NCBI RefSeq assembly: GCF_021608225.1
Contig: NZ_JAKIJS010000001.1
Span: 2,480,001 to 2,544,000 of the forward strand
From: Pseudalkalibacillus berkeleyi
GTDB taxonomy: Bacteria; Bacillota; Bacilli; Bacillales; Fictibacillaceae
DNA: 64,000 bases
Direction: 5' to 3'
The position numbers and the translations under genes were made by a program. Shown one piece after another: positions 1 through 13,532 of the stretch. Under the pieces are notes generated by a model, which did no database searches, was not told the origin of the DNA, and saw only the letters and a program-made list of their open reading frames with translations. Positions within the stretch are counted from its first letter, which is position 1, and each line of letters opens with the position of its first letter.

Positions 1-272
1 ATTTCCTTCTTGTGTAACAACAGTTTTCTAGTACGAAGCGGATCATGGTTGTAACGGTTTCCTTGTTCATAATGGCTGATGTGCATATTATGAAGGAAAA
101 CCTCACCGTTTTGAACACGACAAAAGGAATCTTTCAATTGAACACGTCTTGCACGAATGGCTTTAATCTCTGTGCCTTGTAACACCATACCTGCTTCGAA
201 CGTTTCTTCAATTGCATAATCATGACGAGCTTTTTTGTTTTGTGCGATTGCATTCCCTTCATTACGTGCCAT
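1..272 (-). CDS. smpB: SsrA-binding protein SmpB (partial, N-terminal 90 residues)
   Basis: SmpB binds tmRNA and brings it to stalled ribosomes for trans-translation. The visible part reads [19 protein letters not shown] at its start, followed by the conserved stretches [29 protein letters not shown] and [11 protein letters not shown], all typical of the SmpB beta-barrel. The ATG at 272 is preceded by a purine-rich ribosome binding site (AAGGGGGAAA). The C-terminal third lies outside the window, so its tail cannot be assessed. It sits directly downstream of rnr, as in other Bacilli; SmpB and RNase R act together in non-stop mRNA decay. Confidence 0.96.
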   Translation of the reverse strand, partial: MARNEGNAIAQNKKARHDYAIEETFEAGMVLQGTEIKAIRARRVQLKDSFCRVQNGEVFLHNMHISHYEQGNRYNHDPLRTRKLLLHKKE

Positions 273-349
273 AGCTTCGTTTCCCCCTTCAACTGCATGA
301 TACATTTTATCAACAAAGGTCAAATAAAGTCAAGAAATCCGCGCTGTGA

Positions 350-530
350 AAGAAAAGCGCAAGCGCCCTGACTTGCACAGGATGTGTTGACTTCGACGTT
401 CACCACAGGACGTGGTGGATTTTAGTCGAAGTTCCTTACTAACGTAGGTCATTGGAAGTCCGATGAGGAGGCTGTCGCTGCCGCAAGAGGGCTGAAATGA
501 TCCAAGTGACTGGGCGCTGAAGCTAGACAT
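350..530. repeat. Intergenic repeat element with inverted ends
   Basis: This is a GC-rich non-coding block between smpB and rnr. Its ends are partly complementary (GCGCAAGCGCCC near 356 and GGGCGCTGAAGC near 513). It contains the palindromic module CACCACAGGACGTGGTG around 401-417, which recurs in the element at 21889-22133. Together with the rnr terminator it accounts for the smpB-rnr gap. The origin is inferred; no transposase is present. Confidence 0.6.
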
Positions 531-548
531 CTCACCGATGCACTCCGT

Positions 549-585
549 AAAAAGAGAGAACCTCATCCAGCATCTGAATGAGGTC
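549..585 (-). terminator. rnr terminator
   Basis: On the minus strand a stem ACCTCAT / ATGAGGT is followed by TCTCTCTTTTT, just after the rnr stop codon. Confidence 0.75.
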
Positions 586-591
586 ATTCCA

Positions 592-2904
592 TCATTTACG
601 CTTCTTCTTTTTCCCTTTTTTCTTCTGTATGTCTTTGTAGAATGGCTTATCGCCTTTGCCTTTCTTTTTTCGAGATGAATAATTCCCGTTCCGATTATTG
701 TCTCTCTTCTTTTCTTTCGTCGGGCTCTTACCACCACTAGAAATCACACGTGGTCGTTCCTTTCGTCTTCTCTGAGCTGGTGCTTTCATACCGACAATTT
801 CAAAGTCAATCGCACGTTCCTCAACATTAACAGCGAGCACACGAATCTTAATTTCATCACCGATTCGGAATACATTCCCAGTTCGTTCACCGATCATCGC
901 GTATTGCTGTTCGTTGAAATGATAGTAATCATCGGTTAAATAACTGACGTGGACAAGTCCTTCGATCGTATTCGGAAGTTCAATGAATAATCCGAAGTTG
1001 GTTACACCACTGATGACACCTTCATACTCCTCGCCGACTTTATCTTCCATGTATTCTGCTTTTTTCAGATCGTCTGTTTCACGTTCTGCATCAACAGCTC
1101 GTCGTTCACGCTCAGAAGCATGTTGTGCGATTTCAGGCAAACGTTCACCCCAATGATTCTTTGTCTTTTCGTCTGCTTTTCCTTCAATCAAATACGTTCG
1201 AATGAGGCGATGGACGATTAAGTCAGGGTAACGACGGATCGGTGAAGTAAAGTGTGTATAGAACTCCGTCGATAATCCATAATGTCCATGGTTTTCAGGT
1301 TCATATCGAGCTTGCTTCATTGATCGAAGCATGACCTTACTAATGACTGCTTCTTCAGGCTCACCTTGTACCTCTTCTAATACTTGTTGAAGAGCACGTG
1401 GATGGATGGAATTCGCAGATCCGCGAACTACGTAACCAAAGTTTGTGATGAACTCAAGGAAATTCGTGAGCTTTTCTTCGTCTGGATCTTCGTGAATTCG
1501 GTACATGAACGGTACTTTCATCCAGTGGAAGTGCTCGGCAACGGTTTCGTTCGCTGCAAGCATGAATTCTTCAATCAATTTTTCGGCAACAGATCGATCT
1601 CGTAAAACAACGTCCACTGGCTTAGATTCTTCGTCAACGAGCACACGCGCTTCACTGAAATCGAAGTCAATCGCACCACGTTCAAAACGCTTTTTACGGA
1701 GAATTTCTGCAAGCTCACCCATTTGATCGAAAAATGGTACGAGGTCCTTGTACTTCTCCAGTACTTCATCGTCTTCTCGCAATAAAATTTTACGAACATC
1801 TGTATACGTCATTCGCTCATTTGTACGGATTACACTTTGGAAAATATCGTGATTGACGACATCACCGTTCGCGTTGATTTCCATTTCACACGAAAGTGTC
1901 AGTCGATCGACCTTCGGATTTAAACTACAGATTCCATTTGATAAACGGTGTGGAATCATCGGAATCACCCGGTCTACTAAGTACACAGATGTTCCGCGCT
2001 CTAGCGCTTCCTCATCAATTGGTGAGCCTTCTGTGACGTAATGACTGACGTCAGCGATATGGACACCGAGCTTGTAATTGCCGTTGTCGAGCTTGACGAC
2101 ATTTACCGCATCATCCAAATCTTTTGCATCTGCCCCGTCAATTGTGACGATCGTTTCTTCTCGTAAGTCACGGCGGTCTCCAAGGTCTGCCGGATCAATT
2201 TCATCTGGAACTGAGTTTGCATGTTCTAAGGCCTCAGCTGGAAAGTCTCTCGGTAGTCCATGCTTATAAATAATCGACAGGATATCAACGCCTGGGTCGT
2301 TCTTGTGCCCAAGAATTTCAATGACTTCTCCAGTTGCACTTGATCGGTCCTCTGGATATCCTGTAATTTTTACAAGAACCTTATGGCCGTCAATTGCATT
2401 ATTGATCGATTCTTTCGGAATGAAAATATCATTTGGGATTCGCTTATCATCCGCTTCGACAAATCCAAATGTCTTACTATCTATAAACGTTCCAACAACC
2501 TGTGTCACACCACGCTCAATGATTCGGATGACAGTTCCTTCTGGCTTTGCATCTCCAGGTCTGCTTGAAATGCGGACGAGTACGGTATCGCTGCTCATTG
2601 CACCGTTCAATTCAGAAGGTGGAATGAAAACATCCTTCTGCCCTTTTTGTTCAGGAAGTAAGAAGGCAAAGCCCTTCGCATGTCCCTGTAGCTTTCCTTT
2701 TATCAGATTCATTCGTTCTGGTACGCCGTATCGATTGCTGCGGGTACGGACAACCTCGCCGTTTTCTTCCATCGTGTTCAATGTAATAACAAGTTCTTTA
2801 AAATCATCCGCACCTTCAAGACCCAGTTGTTCCTCTAGCTCTTGTACGGTTAATGGTTTATAAGCTTCTTCTCTCATAAATGCTAAAATTCTATCTTGAT
2901 CCAT
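592..2904 (-). CDS. rnr: Ribonuclease R
   Basis: RNase R is a processive 3'-5' exoribonuclease that degrades structured RNA and, with SmpB and tmRNA, faulty messages. The 770-residue product has the expected order: winged-helix N-terminus (about 1-65), two cold-shock domains (about 70-220), the RNB catalytic domain, whose metal-binding motif [14 protein letters not shown] lies at about 254-267, an S1 domain near 630-710, and a lysine-rich tail for RNA binding. The ATG at 2904 has a strong AAGGAGGG site at a good distance. Length and domain order are normal. It is followed by its own terminator and then smpB. Confidence 0.97.
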   Translation of the reverse strand: MDQDRILAFMREEAYKPLTVQELEEQLGLEGADDFKELVITLNTMEENGEVVRTRSNRYGVPERMNLIKGKLQGHAKGFAFLLPEQKGQKDVFIPPSELNGAMSSDTVLVRISSRPGDAKPEGTVIRIIERGVTQVVGTFIDSKTFGFVEADDKRIPNDIFIPKESINNAIDGHKVLVKITGYPEDRSSATGEVIEILGHKNDPGVDILSIIYKHGLPRDFPAEALEHANSVPDEIDPADLGDRRDLREETIVTIDGADAKDLDDAVNVVKLDNGNYKLGVHIADVSHYVTEGSPIDEEALERGTSVYLVDRVIPMIPHRLSNGICSLNPKVDRLTLSCEMEINANGDVVNHDIFQSVIRTNERMTYTDVRKILLREDDEVLEKYKDLVPFFDQMGELAEILRKKRFERGAIDFDFSEARVLVDEESKPVDVVLRDRSVAEKLIEEFMLAANETVAEHFHWMKVPFMYRIHEDPDEEKLTNFLEFITNFGYVVRGSANSIHPRALQQVLEEVQGEPEEAVISKVMLRSMKQARYEPENHGHYGLSTEFYTHFTSPIRRYPDLIVHRLIRTYLIEGKADEKTKNHWGERLPEIAQHASERERRAVDAERETDDLKKAEYMEDKVGEEYEGVISGVTNFGLFIELPNTIEGLVHVSYLTDDYYHFNEQQYAMIGERTGNVFRIGDEIKIRVLAVNVEERAIDFEIVGMKAPAQRRRKERPRVISSGGKSPTKEKKRDNNRNGNYSSRKKKGKGDKPFYKDIQKKKGKKKKRK

Positions 2905-2951
2905 AGTTCAATCCCTCCTTCAACGTAATCATGTTGAATAATAAAATGTAG

Positions 2952-3698
2952 TTACTTTGTCCAATCGAGTGTATTGAGAAATGCTAAAACATCCTCATGT
3001 AATTGTTCTTTCTCTTTATCTAATGTGATGACGTGACCAGATTCTTCGTACCACTTTAAATCCTTCTGGTCAGATTCAATCGACTCATAAATAATATTTG
3101 CACTTTCCGTGTTAATCATTTCATCATTTCTCGCTTGAATAACAAACGTAGGCGTGTAAATCATATCTATGTTTGAACGAACATCCGAGATAAGATCCTG
3201 TAGCGCCTTCAATGTTTTCATCGGCGTCTTTTGGAAGGCTTCCATCTCTTCTTCAATCTGCTCTTCAGACTTTTGTTCGTATTTTTTGAATTCCCTAGCG
3301 TAATCAAGTACACCTTCATACATAACTTCTTCGCTTTTTATGTGCATAGGAGCACACATCGGTACGATCCCTTTTACCGGCTCTGTATAACCGAGTTTTA
3401 ATGAAAAGACCCCACCTAGTGATAACCCAGCAACTGCAATCTCTTCGTATCCTTTTTCCTTCAGTTCATTATAAGCGTCCATAACGTCTTTCCACCAATC
3501 ATCTGGTCCCGTATGAACGAGCTCTTCTGGAGGAACACCGTGCCCTTTATAATGAGGCGCGAGGCAAGAATACCCTTGCTTTTGTAAGAACCTTCCTAGC
3601 ATACGTACGTCAGCCGAATTTCCTGTAAAACCGTGTAGTAACAGAACTGCACGATCCCCACCTTCAAAGAAAAACGGTTTTGGTGTTACGATTTTCAT
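2952..3698 (-). CDS. est: Carboxylesterase (Est30/YvaK family)
   Basis: This is a monoacylglycerol-lipase-like alpha/beta hydrolase of 248 residues. The oxyanion region [12 protein letters not shown] (about 19-30), the nucleophile elbow GLSLGG with Ser93, an acidic residue in RNDEMI and the catalytic His in ESGHVI form a complete triad, closely resembling the Geobacillus Est30 and B. subtilis YvaK pattern. It acts on short-chain esters in the cytoplasm; the natural substrate is unknown. Its start overlaps the stop of the upstream hydrolase by four bases, so the two are probably translationally coupled. The position between secG and rnr matches B. subtilis. Confidence 0.9.
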   Translation of the reverse strand: MKIVTPKPFFFEGGDRAVLLLHGFTGNSADVRMLGRFLQKQGYSCLAPHYKGHGVPPEELVHTGPDDWWKDVMDAYNELKEKGYEEIAVAGLSLGGVFSLKLGYTEPVKGIVPMCAPMHIKSEEVMYEGVLDYAREFKKYEQKSEEQIEEEMEAFQKTPMKTLKALQDLISDVRSNIDMIYTPTFVIQARNDEMINTESANIIYESIESDQKDLKWYEESGHVITLDKEKEQLHEDVLAFLNTLDWTK

Positions 3699-4411
3699 GA
3701 TGTTTCCTCTCCTTCAATTGCTTCTGTATCTGTTAGAAAATGAAAGACGTGATGTATGACGTCTTCTTGTTCAATATCCTGGCAAATAATATGTTTTGAT
3801 TGAGGAAGAAAAACGAGTTGTTTCTTCTTACTCTGAATAGAATCATATATATATTGAGCACTTTTCTTAGGTACAACCCCATCGCACTCTCCTTGTAAGA
3901 TGAGCGTGGGCGTTTCGATTTTTTTGATATAGGGACGAAGATTGTGAATGAGTTTTCTAAATTGGAACGTCATCGACATCGGGGTCATTTTAAACTTCCG
4001 GAGATAGCGTTGAAATAACTCATTATCTTTAATTTTACCTTTTGATAAATCAATAACCATCGCTTTAATATCTTGTAAAAGCTGACATGGACTGACATAA
4101 TAGGCAGCTGCACTCATAAGAACGAGTTTATCTACTTTATGTGATGCCGACAAATAACCAGCAATCATCCCACCCATGGAAAAACCGATGATGTAGATTG
4201 TGTCACACTGCCTTTCTAAAGCCCTAAGTTCCATTTCTGCCGTCTGGATCCATTTATCGAAGGAAACATATTTCATCCGTCCACCTGTATCGTGTCCCGG
4301 AAAAGTGGGAGATTCGACGATCCAATCTGTATTTTCTCTTAAATATCGTACAATCGGCTCTACCTCATAAGGACCCCCGGTAAAACCGTGTAGACATAAA
4401 CAACCAATCAT
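3695..4411 (-). CDS. Alpha/beta hydrolase, second esterase-like paralogue
   Basis: This 238-residue alpha/beta hydrolase begins [19 protein letters not shown] and has the nucleophile motif GFSMGG and a late His in QSKHII, so the fold and triad look complete. I chose the ATG at 4411 because AAAGGAG lies seven bases upstream; a longer in-frame extension to 4576 runs through an intergenic repeat and is unlikely to be translated. It overlaps est by four bases and is clearly related to it, suggesting an old tandem duplication. The substrate is unknown. Confidence 0.85.
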   Translation of the reverse strand: MIGCLCLHGFTGGPYEVEPIVRYLRENTDWIVESPTFPGHDTGGRMKYVSFDKWIQTAEMELRALERQCDTIYIIGFSMGGMIAGYLSASHKVDKLVLMSAAAYYVSPCQLLQDIKAMVIDLSKGKIKDNELFQRYLRKFKMTPMSMTFQFRKLIHNLRPYIKKIETPTLILQGECDGVVPKKSAQYIYDSIQSKKKQLVFLPQSKHIICQDIEQEDVIHHVFHFLTDTEAIEGEETS

Positions 4412-4483
4412 GGGTCGAACTCCTTTATTCTTTCTTATAGTTTGCCCCTTGTCCGAATTGTTAAAACGTATGTACAGTAGAAA

Positions 4484-4677
4484 GCGAAATTTGCGACACT
4501 CCTCGAAAATGAAATTCGCATTTTCTTCGTGCGATGTAACGCTTCCGAAGCGTTCCTTATCCTGCGGGAAAAGCAAGCCAGGCGAGACCCCACAGTGAAC
4601 TTTGTGTCGTAAACATCATCTTGTGCAAGTGAGCGAGGAGGCTTGCGGATCGCCCGCGGAAAGGGAGTGAATTTCGC
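4484..4677. repeat. Family A intergenic element, copy 1
   Basis: This is a roughly 194-bp element with inverted ends (GCGAAATTTGCGACACTCC and, at the other end, GGGAGTGAATTTCGC). The internal stretch near 4505-4550, including TTCTTCGTGCGATGTAACG, recurs at 27833-28045 and, inverted, at 54462-54646. It contains no plausible gene. It fills most of the gap between secG and the hydrolase pair. Confidence 0.75.
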
Positions 4678-4704
4678 ATTTTTAAGCAATGTCTTATTTT
4701 TTTG

Positions 4705-4740
4705 AAAAACAAGAAAACAGCAAGCATGATACTTGCTGTT
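4705..4740 (-). terminator. secG terminator
   Basis: On the minus strand the hairpin AACAGCAAG / CTTGCTGTT is followed by TTCTTGTTTTTC. Confidence 0.85.
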
Positions 4741-4752
4741 CTTTCGTCGTTA

Positions 4753-4983
4753 TTAATAAATATAACCTAATACAATTGTTAGTATGAAAAATAAAATGGC
4801 AAGAATAATGGTAGCTTTTTGAAACACTGCATCAATTCCACGAGCTTTTTGTTTTCCGAATAATTGCTCTGCTCCACCTGTAATTGCACCAGATAACCCA
4901 GCACTTTTACCAGACTGAAGGACTACAATAGTAATTAATGCAATTGCATCAATGATCAATAAGACCAACAAGAATGTTTCCAC
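4753..4983 (-). CDS. secG: Preprotein translocase subunit SecG
   Basis: SecG is a small membrane subunit of the SecYEG channel that speeds SecA-driven export. The 76-residue product has two hydrophobic segments (about 4-22 and 54-74) separated by the family loop containing [21 protein letters not shown]. Its length is normal. It has its own terminator and lies upstream of est and rnr in transcription order, as in B. subtilis. Confidence 0.95.
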   Translation of the reverse strand: METFLLVLLIIDAIALITIVVLQSGKSAGLSGAITGGAEQLFGKQKARGIDAVFQKATIILAILFFILTIVLGYIY

Positions 4984-5167
4984 TTAATCCACCTCCAACG
5001 ACACAATCCAGTATTATAAATGTACCACAACAATGCGGAAATTTTCAACATAATTTGCAAGTGTCAGACACCTTTTTCCATCCCATGTGGCGCAAGGGGT
5101 TACGCTGGGTATCGTTTCGTTTCATCAATCCTACACCTTCAACTGATCTAGAAAGTGTTAGACTCAC

Positions 5168-6133
5168 TCATTTTATATAAAAGCTTGCACCATCAATGAT
5201 TTCAATGTTGTTGTATGTTTTCAAGTCTTGCATCAATTTAAATAATGCTTCGTCTTTTTTCTTCGCTTCAATCATACAATCAATTTGTTCAACACTGCCT
5301 TTGATTTTATTAAGAAAATCCATAAACATATCTGGATCTACAAAGTCAGAGTGCGCACGGAATTGTTTTTCACTTTTAGGGCTTGAGATATGCATTTTTA
5401 CTGCAAATGGTGAGTGGGACCATGTCTTTGTGACTCGTTCCCAGTGCTCTTCCCAATGCTTGTTTTCATGATGAGCTAGATGATGATGGTAATCGAACAC
5501 AAGCGGAATATCTAATTTCTCACATAAATACAAGGTGTCTTCCAAGTGAAAAGACTTATCATCATTTTCAAGTATAAGTAGTCTTTGAACACTTCGAGGA
5601 ACGATCATCCAGTTCTCAACAAACCGCTCTAGGGCTAGCTGACGATCCCCGTACATACCCCCAACATGTAAAACACAACGGTGCAGTGGATCGAGGTTCA
5701 TTCCATCGAGCAGTTGCTTATGTAGGAGAAGTGTTTTGATCGACATCTTCAGTACATCTTTTTTGGGAGAATTGATCAATACAAAGTGATCCGGGTGAAA
5801 ATCTACTCTCATATCTTTCTCTTTTACAAATTGGCCGATTTCTGCTAATTCTTCCTCAATTGCATTCAAGTAGTCCCAATCTGATAAAGCTTCATGGGTA
5901 GCAAGCGGTACTAACCTGGATGTCATCCGGTAAAATTTTATATCATGTGCTGCATTATGCCGTAAAATCCTAAGTGTATTGGAAAGATTGGATTTTGTAA
6001 TCCGCTCAAGCTTCAGCATCGCAGCTTCTTTATTTTCGGTATTTGAAAAAGTTTTGTATGTCATTGTTTGTGACGGGGAAGAATTTTGCAGACTTAATGC
6101 CATTGCAACAAAACCTAATCGGACAAGTGTCAT
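5168..6133 (-). CDS. uvsE: UV DNA damage endonuclease UvsE
   Basis: UvsE (UVDE family) nicks DNA directly 5' of cyclobutane dimers and 6-4 photoproducts, starting a repair route separate from UvrABC. The 321-residue TIM-barrel product begins VRLGFVAMAL and shows the family's metal-ligand and core stretches RILRHNAAHDIKFYRMTSRL, DFHPDHFVLI, LHVGGMYGDR, LENDD and VFDYHHHLAHH. The ATG at 6133 follows AAGGAGA at good spacing. It is monocistronic here, far from uvrA and uvrB (49-54 kb). Confidence 0.92.
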   Translation of the reverse strand: MTLVRLGFVAMALSLQNSSPSQTMTYKTFSNTENKEAAMLKLERITKSNLSNTLRILRHNAAHDIKFYRMTSRLVPLATHEALSDWDYLNAIEEELAEIGQFVKEKDMRVDFHPDHFVLINSPKKDVLKMSIKTLLLHKQLLDGMNLDPLHRCVLHVGGMYGDRQLALERFVENWMIVPRSVQRLLILENDDKSFHLEDTLYLCEKLDIPLVFDYHHHLAHHENKHWEEHWERVTKTWSHSPFAVKMHISSPKSEKQFRAHSDFVDPDMFMDFLNKIKGSVEQIDCMIEAKKKDEALFKLMQDLKTYNNIEIIDGASFYIK

Positions 6134-6251
6134 ATCATTTTCTCCTTCGGATGGCAGTTATCCCTTAGTATGACCTAAATTCGTTGGTAAATGATGAACA
6201 ACATAATTTTACCCATCAAAATCCATATTAGTGATATGGAGGTGAACTGCA

Positions 6252-6431
6252 ATGACAAAGAAAGATCCAAATATCGAAAAGAATCAGGAACTACAAACCG
6301 CGACGAATATGAATCCTGGATTTACCGTTCAAAGCGACGCCTTCCAGCCGCTCGATATTCTCATTGCACAAGCTGATAGTGGGATTGAACCACAGCGAAG
6401 CGACGTACATGCCGACAACGAAGACATGTAG
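6252..6431 (+). CDS. Small acidic hydrophilic protein, 59 residues, unrecognised
   Basis: This is a short gene with strong expression signals: GGAGGTGA eight bases before the ATG, and an intrinsic terminator 20 bases after the stop. The product begins MTKKDPNIEKNQELQTATN and ends HADNEDM. It is rich in Asp, Glu, Asn and Gln, has no Cys, no signal peptide and no membrane segment. I do not recognise the family. It is divergent from uvsE and convergent with eno. The near-ideal ribosome binding site plus the terminator make it more likely a real gene than chance. A sporulation role would be a guess. Confidence 0.7.
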   Translation: MTKKDPNIEKNQELQTATNMNPGFTVQSDAFQPLDILIAQADSGIEPQRSDVHADNEDM

Positions 6432-6450
6432 CTGACCCACTTCCTAATGG

Positions 6451-6479
6451 GGCTGACTTTTCTAAAGTCAGCCTCTTTT
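6451..6479 (+). terminator. Terminator of the 59-residue gene
   Basis: The stem GGCTGACTTT / AAAGTCAGCC with a three-base loop is followed by TCTTTT. Confidence 0.9.
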
Positions 6480-6485
6480 ATTGGA

Positions 6486-6604
6486 GATGATCGATAAATC
6501 ATGAGTTTTGCACGATAAATCTGCATGTTTGATCGATAAAATGCGAGTTTTGCACGATAAATTCCCGAGTTTGCACGATAAATTCCAACTTTTGCACGAT
6601 AAAG
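6486..6604 (+). repeat. CGATAAA array 1 (21-bp period, five units)
   Basis: Five consecutive 21-bp units each begin with CGATAAA and mostly end in TTTTGCA; the remaining bases vary. The triplets preceding successive CGATAA cores read GAT, GCA, GAT, GCA, GCA, GCA. Array 4 at 63876 has the same order. The array is intergenic between the small gene and eno. The open frame through it (heptads like LHDKF) is a by-product of the 21-bp period. Confidence 0.9.
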
Positions 6605-6633
6605 TGGTTTATGTACCTTTAGACAAAAGCATT

Positions 6634-6670
6634 AAAAACCCCGATTGGCGGCTGTCCAATCGGGGTTTTT
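6634..6670 (-). terminator. eno terminator (bidirectional)
   Basis: AAAAACCCCGATTGG and its complement CCAATCGGGGTTTTT flank a short loop just beyond the eno stop codon. The hairpin can stop transcription in both directions and ends the glycolytic operon. Confidence 0.95.
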
Positions 6671-6677
6671 CTATTGC

Positions 6678-7985
<1,308 letters not shown>

Positions 7986-8020
7986 TTAAAAGCTAATTTT
8001 ATATAGTCATTTATTTACTA

Positions 8021-8324
8021 CGAAATTCAACTCGCTTTCCGCGGGTATGGAAATGCGGAATCGCCTTGTTCAGGTGCGATAAAGAAAACTTGGCAATGCA
8101 TATCCTCTAGTGGAAGCTTCTGCCTTAGTTGCACTTATGCTGGTAGTAAGAGCGCTGGAGGTTCCTCAAACCAACACGGTTATGGTGTTGTAAGAGGAAT
8201 TGAAGCGACCTCGAGCACTTAGGCGATGTAGCTAGACAAAACCGCCGCGAGCCTTTTAGATCACTTCGTTCTTTAAGAAGTCTCGCTTGGTCCGCTTTTC
8301 CCGCAGGAGTCTCATGAATTTCGC
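8021..8324. repeat. Intergenic element between pgm and eno
   Basis: This is a roughly 300-bp non-coding block with inverted ends (CGAAATTCAA at the left, CATGAATTTCG at the right) and GC-rich pieces typical of the other elements in this window (CTTTCCGCGGG, TTTTCCCGCAGGAGTC). The internal segment near 8083-8140 (AAAACTTGGCAA and CCTTAGTTGCACTTAT) recurs at about 29212-29270 upstream of trxB. It accounts for the eno-pgm gap. Confidence 0.65.
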
Positions 8325-8346
8325 TTCTAATAAAATCTCAAAGCAA

Positions 8347-10835
<2,489 letters not shown>

Positions 10836-10839
10836 ATTA

Positions 10840-12024
10840 TTATTTGTCGTTTAGTGCTGCCACTCCAGGTAGTACTTTCCCTTCCATAAACTCAAGAGAA
10901 GCACCGCCACCTGTAGAGATGTGGCTCATCTGATCAGCTAGTCCGAATTTCTCAACTGCTGCTGCAGAATCTCCACCACCAATTACACTGTACGTATCTT
11001 TTGCGTCAGCAAGTGCATTTGCTACACCTTTCGTACCATTTGCAAATGCCGGAATTTCGAATACACCCATCGGTCCATTCCATATTACAAGCTTCGAACC
11101 TTCAATCACTGTTCTGTACTCATCTCGGGTTTCTGGACCTATATCAAGCGCTTCCCAATCAGATGGGATTTCATCAATAGAGACGACTTTCGTATTCGCA
11201 TCTCCGGAGAAGTCATCCGCAACAATTGCATCCTTAGGTAGGTAGAACTTCACGCCTTTTTGTTCTGCTTTTTCCATAAATGTTTTCGCGAGATCTATTT
11301 TGTCTTCTTCTAATAGTGACTTTCCGATATCATGCCCTAAAGCTTTCACAAATGTGTAAGCTAAACCGCCACCGATGATCAAGTTATCGACTTTATCTAA
11401 TAGATTGTCAATGACACCGATTTTGTCTTTTACTTTTGCGCCACCAATAATTGCAGTAAATGGGCGTTCTGGCTCAGCTAATGCTTTTCCAAGAACCTCA
11501 AGCTCTTTCTCCATTAAAAATCCAGCCACGCCAGGTAGATGATGCGCGATACCTTCTGTTGAAGCATGTGCACGGTGTGCTGCTCCAAACGCATCGTTCA
11601 CATAAAAGTCTGCGAGGTTAGCGAATGCTTTTGCAAGTTCCGCGTCATTCTTCTCTTCTCCCGCTTCGAAACGGACATTTTCGATTAATAGAACGCCGCC
11701 AAGATCAAGGGTAGAGATTGCTTTCTCAACTTCCTCACCATAAACTTCATCTGTTTTCGTAACAGTGCGGTTCAGTAGATCACTTAATCGTTTCGCAACT
11801 GGATCGAGTCGTAATTCCTCGACTACTTCACCCTTCGGACGTCCTAAGTGACTCGCAAGAATAACCTTTGCACCTTGTTCTACGAGGTGTTGAATCGTTG
11901 GTAGAGCAGCTCGAATCCTCGTGTCATCTGTCACTTCACCATTTTTCATCGGTACATTGAAGTCTACACGACAGAACACTTTTTTCCCATTCACATCAAT
12001 ATCTCGGATCGATTGTTTTTGCAT
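10840..12024 (-). CDS. pgk: Phosphoglycerate kinase
   Basis: Pgk makes ATP from 1,3-bisphosphoglycerate. The 394-residue product shows [52 protein letters not shown] and the C-terminal nucleotide site [13 protein letters not shown] followed by [14 protein letters not shown]. The start codon follows AAGGAGG. Both ends are complete. It lies between gapA and tpiA; the long upstream gap is filled by a CGATAAA array and a family C element. Confidence 0.97.
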   Translation of the reverse strand: MQKQSIRDIDVNGKKVFCRVDFNVPMKNGEVTDDTRIRAALPTIQHLVEQGAKVILASHLGRPKGEVVEELRLDPVAKRLSDLLNRTVTKTDEVYGEEVEKAISTLDLGGVLLIENVRFEAGEEKNDAELAKAFANLADFYVNDAFGAAHRAHASTEGIAHHLPGVAGFLMEKELEVLGKALAEPERPFTAIIGGAKVKDKIGVIDNLLDKVDNLIIGGGLAYTFVKALGHDIGKSLLEEDKIDLAKTFMEKAEQKGVKFYLPKDAIVADDFSGDANTKVVSIDEIPSDWEALDIGPETRDEYRTVIEGSKLVIWNGPMGVFEIPAFANGTKGVANALADAKDTYSVIGGGDSAAAVEKFGLADQMSHISTGGGASLEFMEGKVLPGVAALNDK

Positions 12025-12064
12025 TCGGAAAGCCTCCTTAAATAACTGAATTCATTCAAATGTT

Positions 12065-12156
12065 CGATAAAATTAAAGTTTTGTCCGATAAAAAGCCATC
12101 TTTGCACGATAAAATCGGGGTTTTGCACGATAAATGTGTAAGTTTGCACGATAAAT
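12065..12156 (+). repeat. CGATAAA array 2 (21-bp period, four units)
   Basis: Four full 21-bp units beginning CGATAAA are followed by a partial one. The first two units differ from the usual GCA ending: the first core is preceded by GTT and the second by GTC. It lies in the 416-bp gap between gapA and pgk. Confidence 0.88.
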
Positions 12157-12316
12157 CATCCAACGAACATTCATCGCCCTGTTTAATCAGAGCAATTACT
12201 TAAAATCGGCTAAGTACACGTGAAAAGAGGAGTAAAAATTACCCCTCCCCCACATTCTATATAAACTTATGATTCAGGTACAGTTTTTCGATAGAAAAAC
12301 AACCTTATCTTTTTAG

Positions 12317-12420
12317 TGACGAATTAGAAACGAGAAGTTCAAGGCACGATGGTTTTGAGGACCGGAGTGTATGCTTTTAATACATGAGGACCGGTAAAAC
12401 CGAGTAACGATGAAATTCGA
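12317..12420. repeat. Family C intergenic element, copy 2
   Basis: The segment starts GACGAATTAGAAACGAGAAG, then GGTTTTGAGGACCGG, a short inner region, GAGGACCGGTAAAACC and ATGAAATTCG. It shares both outer parts with copy 1 at 10676-10835 but has a much shorter centre. The remaining bases of the gapA-pgk gap, about 12160-12316, show nothing I can name. Confidence 0.75.
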
Positions 12421-12440
12421 CGTTAATAATTCTGTCACTT

Positions 12441-13448
12441 TTACAATCCTTTAGATGCGATGAAAGCAACCAAATCAACAACACGGTGAGAATATCCGCT
12501 TTCGTTGTCGTACCATGAAATTGCTTTGACCATGTTTCCTTCCATAACCATTGTAGATTGTGCATCTACTGTGGAAGAATCAGGGTTTCCGTTGTAGTCA
12601 GTTGATACAAGTGGCTCTTCACTATATCCAAGCACACCTTTCAAGTTTGTTTCAGAAGCTTCTTTAAATGCTGCGTTCACTTCTTCAACCGTTACATCTG
12701 TATCGAGCTCTGCTACAAGGTCAACTAGAGATACGTTCGGTGTTGGAACACGCATTGCCATTCCGTTCAACTTGCCTTCAAGCTCAGGAAGGACAAGGGA
12801 TACCGCTTTTGCAGCACCAGTTGTTGTCGGGATGATGTTCTCTCCAGCTGCACGTGCTCGACGGTAGTCTTTATGCGGAAGGTCAAGGATTTGTTGGTCA
12901 TTCGTGTATGAGTGAACTGTTGTCATCATTCCACGCTTCAATCCGAATTTGTCATGCAAAACTTTTGCAAGTGGTGCAAGACAGTTTGTCGTACAAGATG
13001 CATTTGAGATTACATTGTGGCTAGCTGCATCGTATTTTTCTTCGTTTACACCAAGAACAACTGTGATGTCTTCATCCTTCGCTGGAGCAGAAATGACAAC
13101 TTTCTTCGCACCTGCTTCAATGTGTTTTGCTGCATCGTCGCGTTGTGTGAAGCGACCAGTTGATTCAACTACGATTTCAACACCAAGATCTCCCCATCCT
13201 AGTTGGGCTGGGTCACGTTCAGAAAGTACTTTAATTTCTTTACCATCAACTACAAGGTTTTCACCGTTTACTTCTACTTTCGCATCAAGCTTACCGTGAA
13301 CTGTGTCATATTGAAGTAGGTGTGCAAGCATGTTTGCATCCGTCAAGTCGTTTACTGCAACCACTTCAACGTCCTTATTGTTTAAAGCTGAACGAAATAC
13401 ATTACGTCCGATACGTCCAAATCCGTTAATTCCGATTTTTGTAGCCAT
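12441..13448 (-). CDS. gapA: Glyceraldehyde-3-phosphate dehydrogenase (glycolytic type)
   Basis: GapA oxidises glyceraldehyde 3-phosphate with NAD to 1,3-bisphosphoglycerate. The 335-residue product has the Rossmann motif [13 protein letters not shown], the acidic residue in AVNDLTD that favours NAD, the catalytic [12 protein letters not shown] with the active Cys, TVHSYTNDQ, and [11 protein letters not shown]. It directly follows cggR, the normal arrangement in Bacillus, and should be induced on glucose when fructose-1,6-bisphosphate displaces CggR. Confidence 0.97.
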   Translation of the reverse strand: MATKIGINGFGRIGRNVFRSALNNKDVEVVAVNDLTDANMLAHLLQYDTVHGKLDAKVEVNGENLVVDGKEIKVLSERDPAQLGWGDLGVEIVVESTGRFTQRDDAAKHIEAGAKKVVISAPAKDEDITVVLGVNEEKYDAASHNVISNASCTTNCLAPLAKVLHDKFGLKRGMMTTVHSYTNDQQILDLPHKDYRRARAAGENIIPTTTGAAKAVSLVLPELEGKLNGMAMRVPTPNVSLVDLVAELDTDVTVEEVNAAFKEASETNLKGVLGYSEEPLVSTDYNGNPDSSTVDAQSTMVMEGNMVKAISWYDNESGYSHRVVDLVAFIASKGL

Positions 13449-13532
13449 ATTAATAACTCCTCCTTGGAATATATACCTTAAGTATTTTTGAATCTATTTT
13501 AAGAGGTAACGATCACCGGATAGCAATCGTTC

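Noticed and set aside
2303-2863. Long open frame antisense to rnr
   Set aside because: It mirrors codon bias of rnr on the other strand, has no ribosome binding site, and rnr is unambiguous.
4412-4576. N-terminal extension of the hydrolase at 3695
   Set aside because: The in-frame extension runs into a family A repeat, and a good ribosome binding site precedes the ATG at 4411.
5060-5075. GTGTCAGACAC palindrome as an operator
   Set aside because: A short perfect palindrome, but it is isolated in a 184-bp gap with no promoter alignment that gives it meaning.
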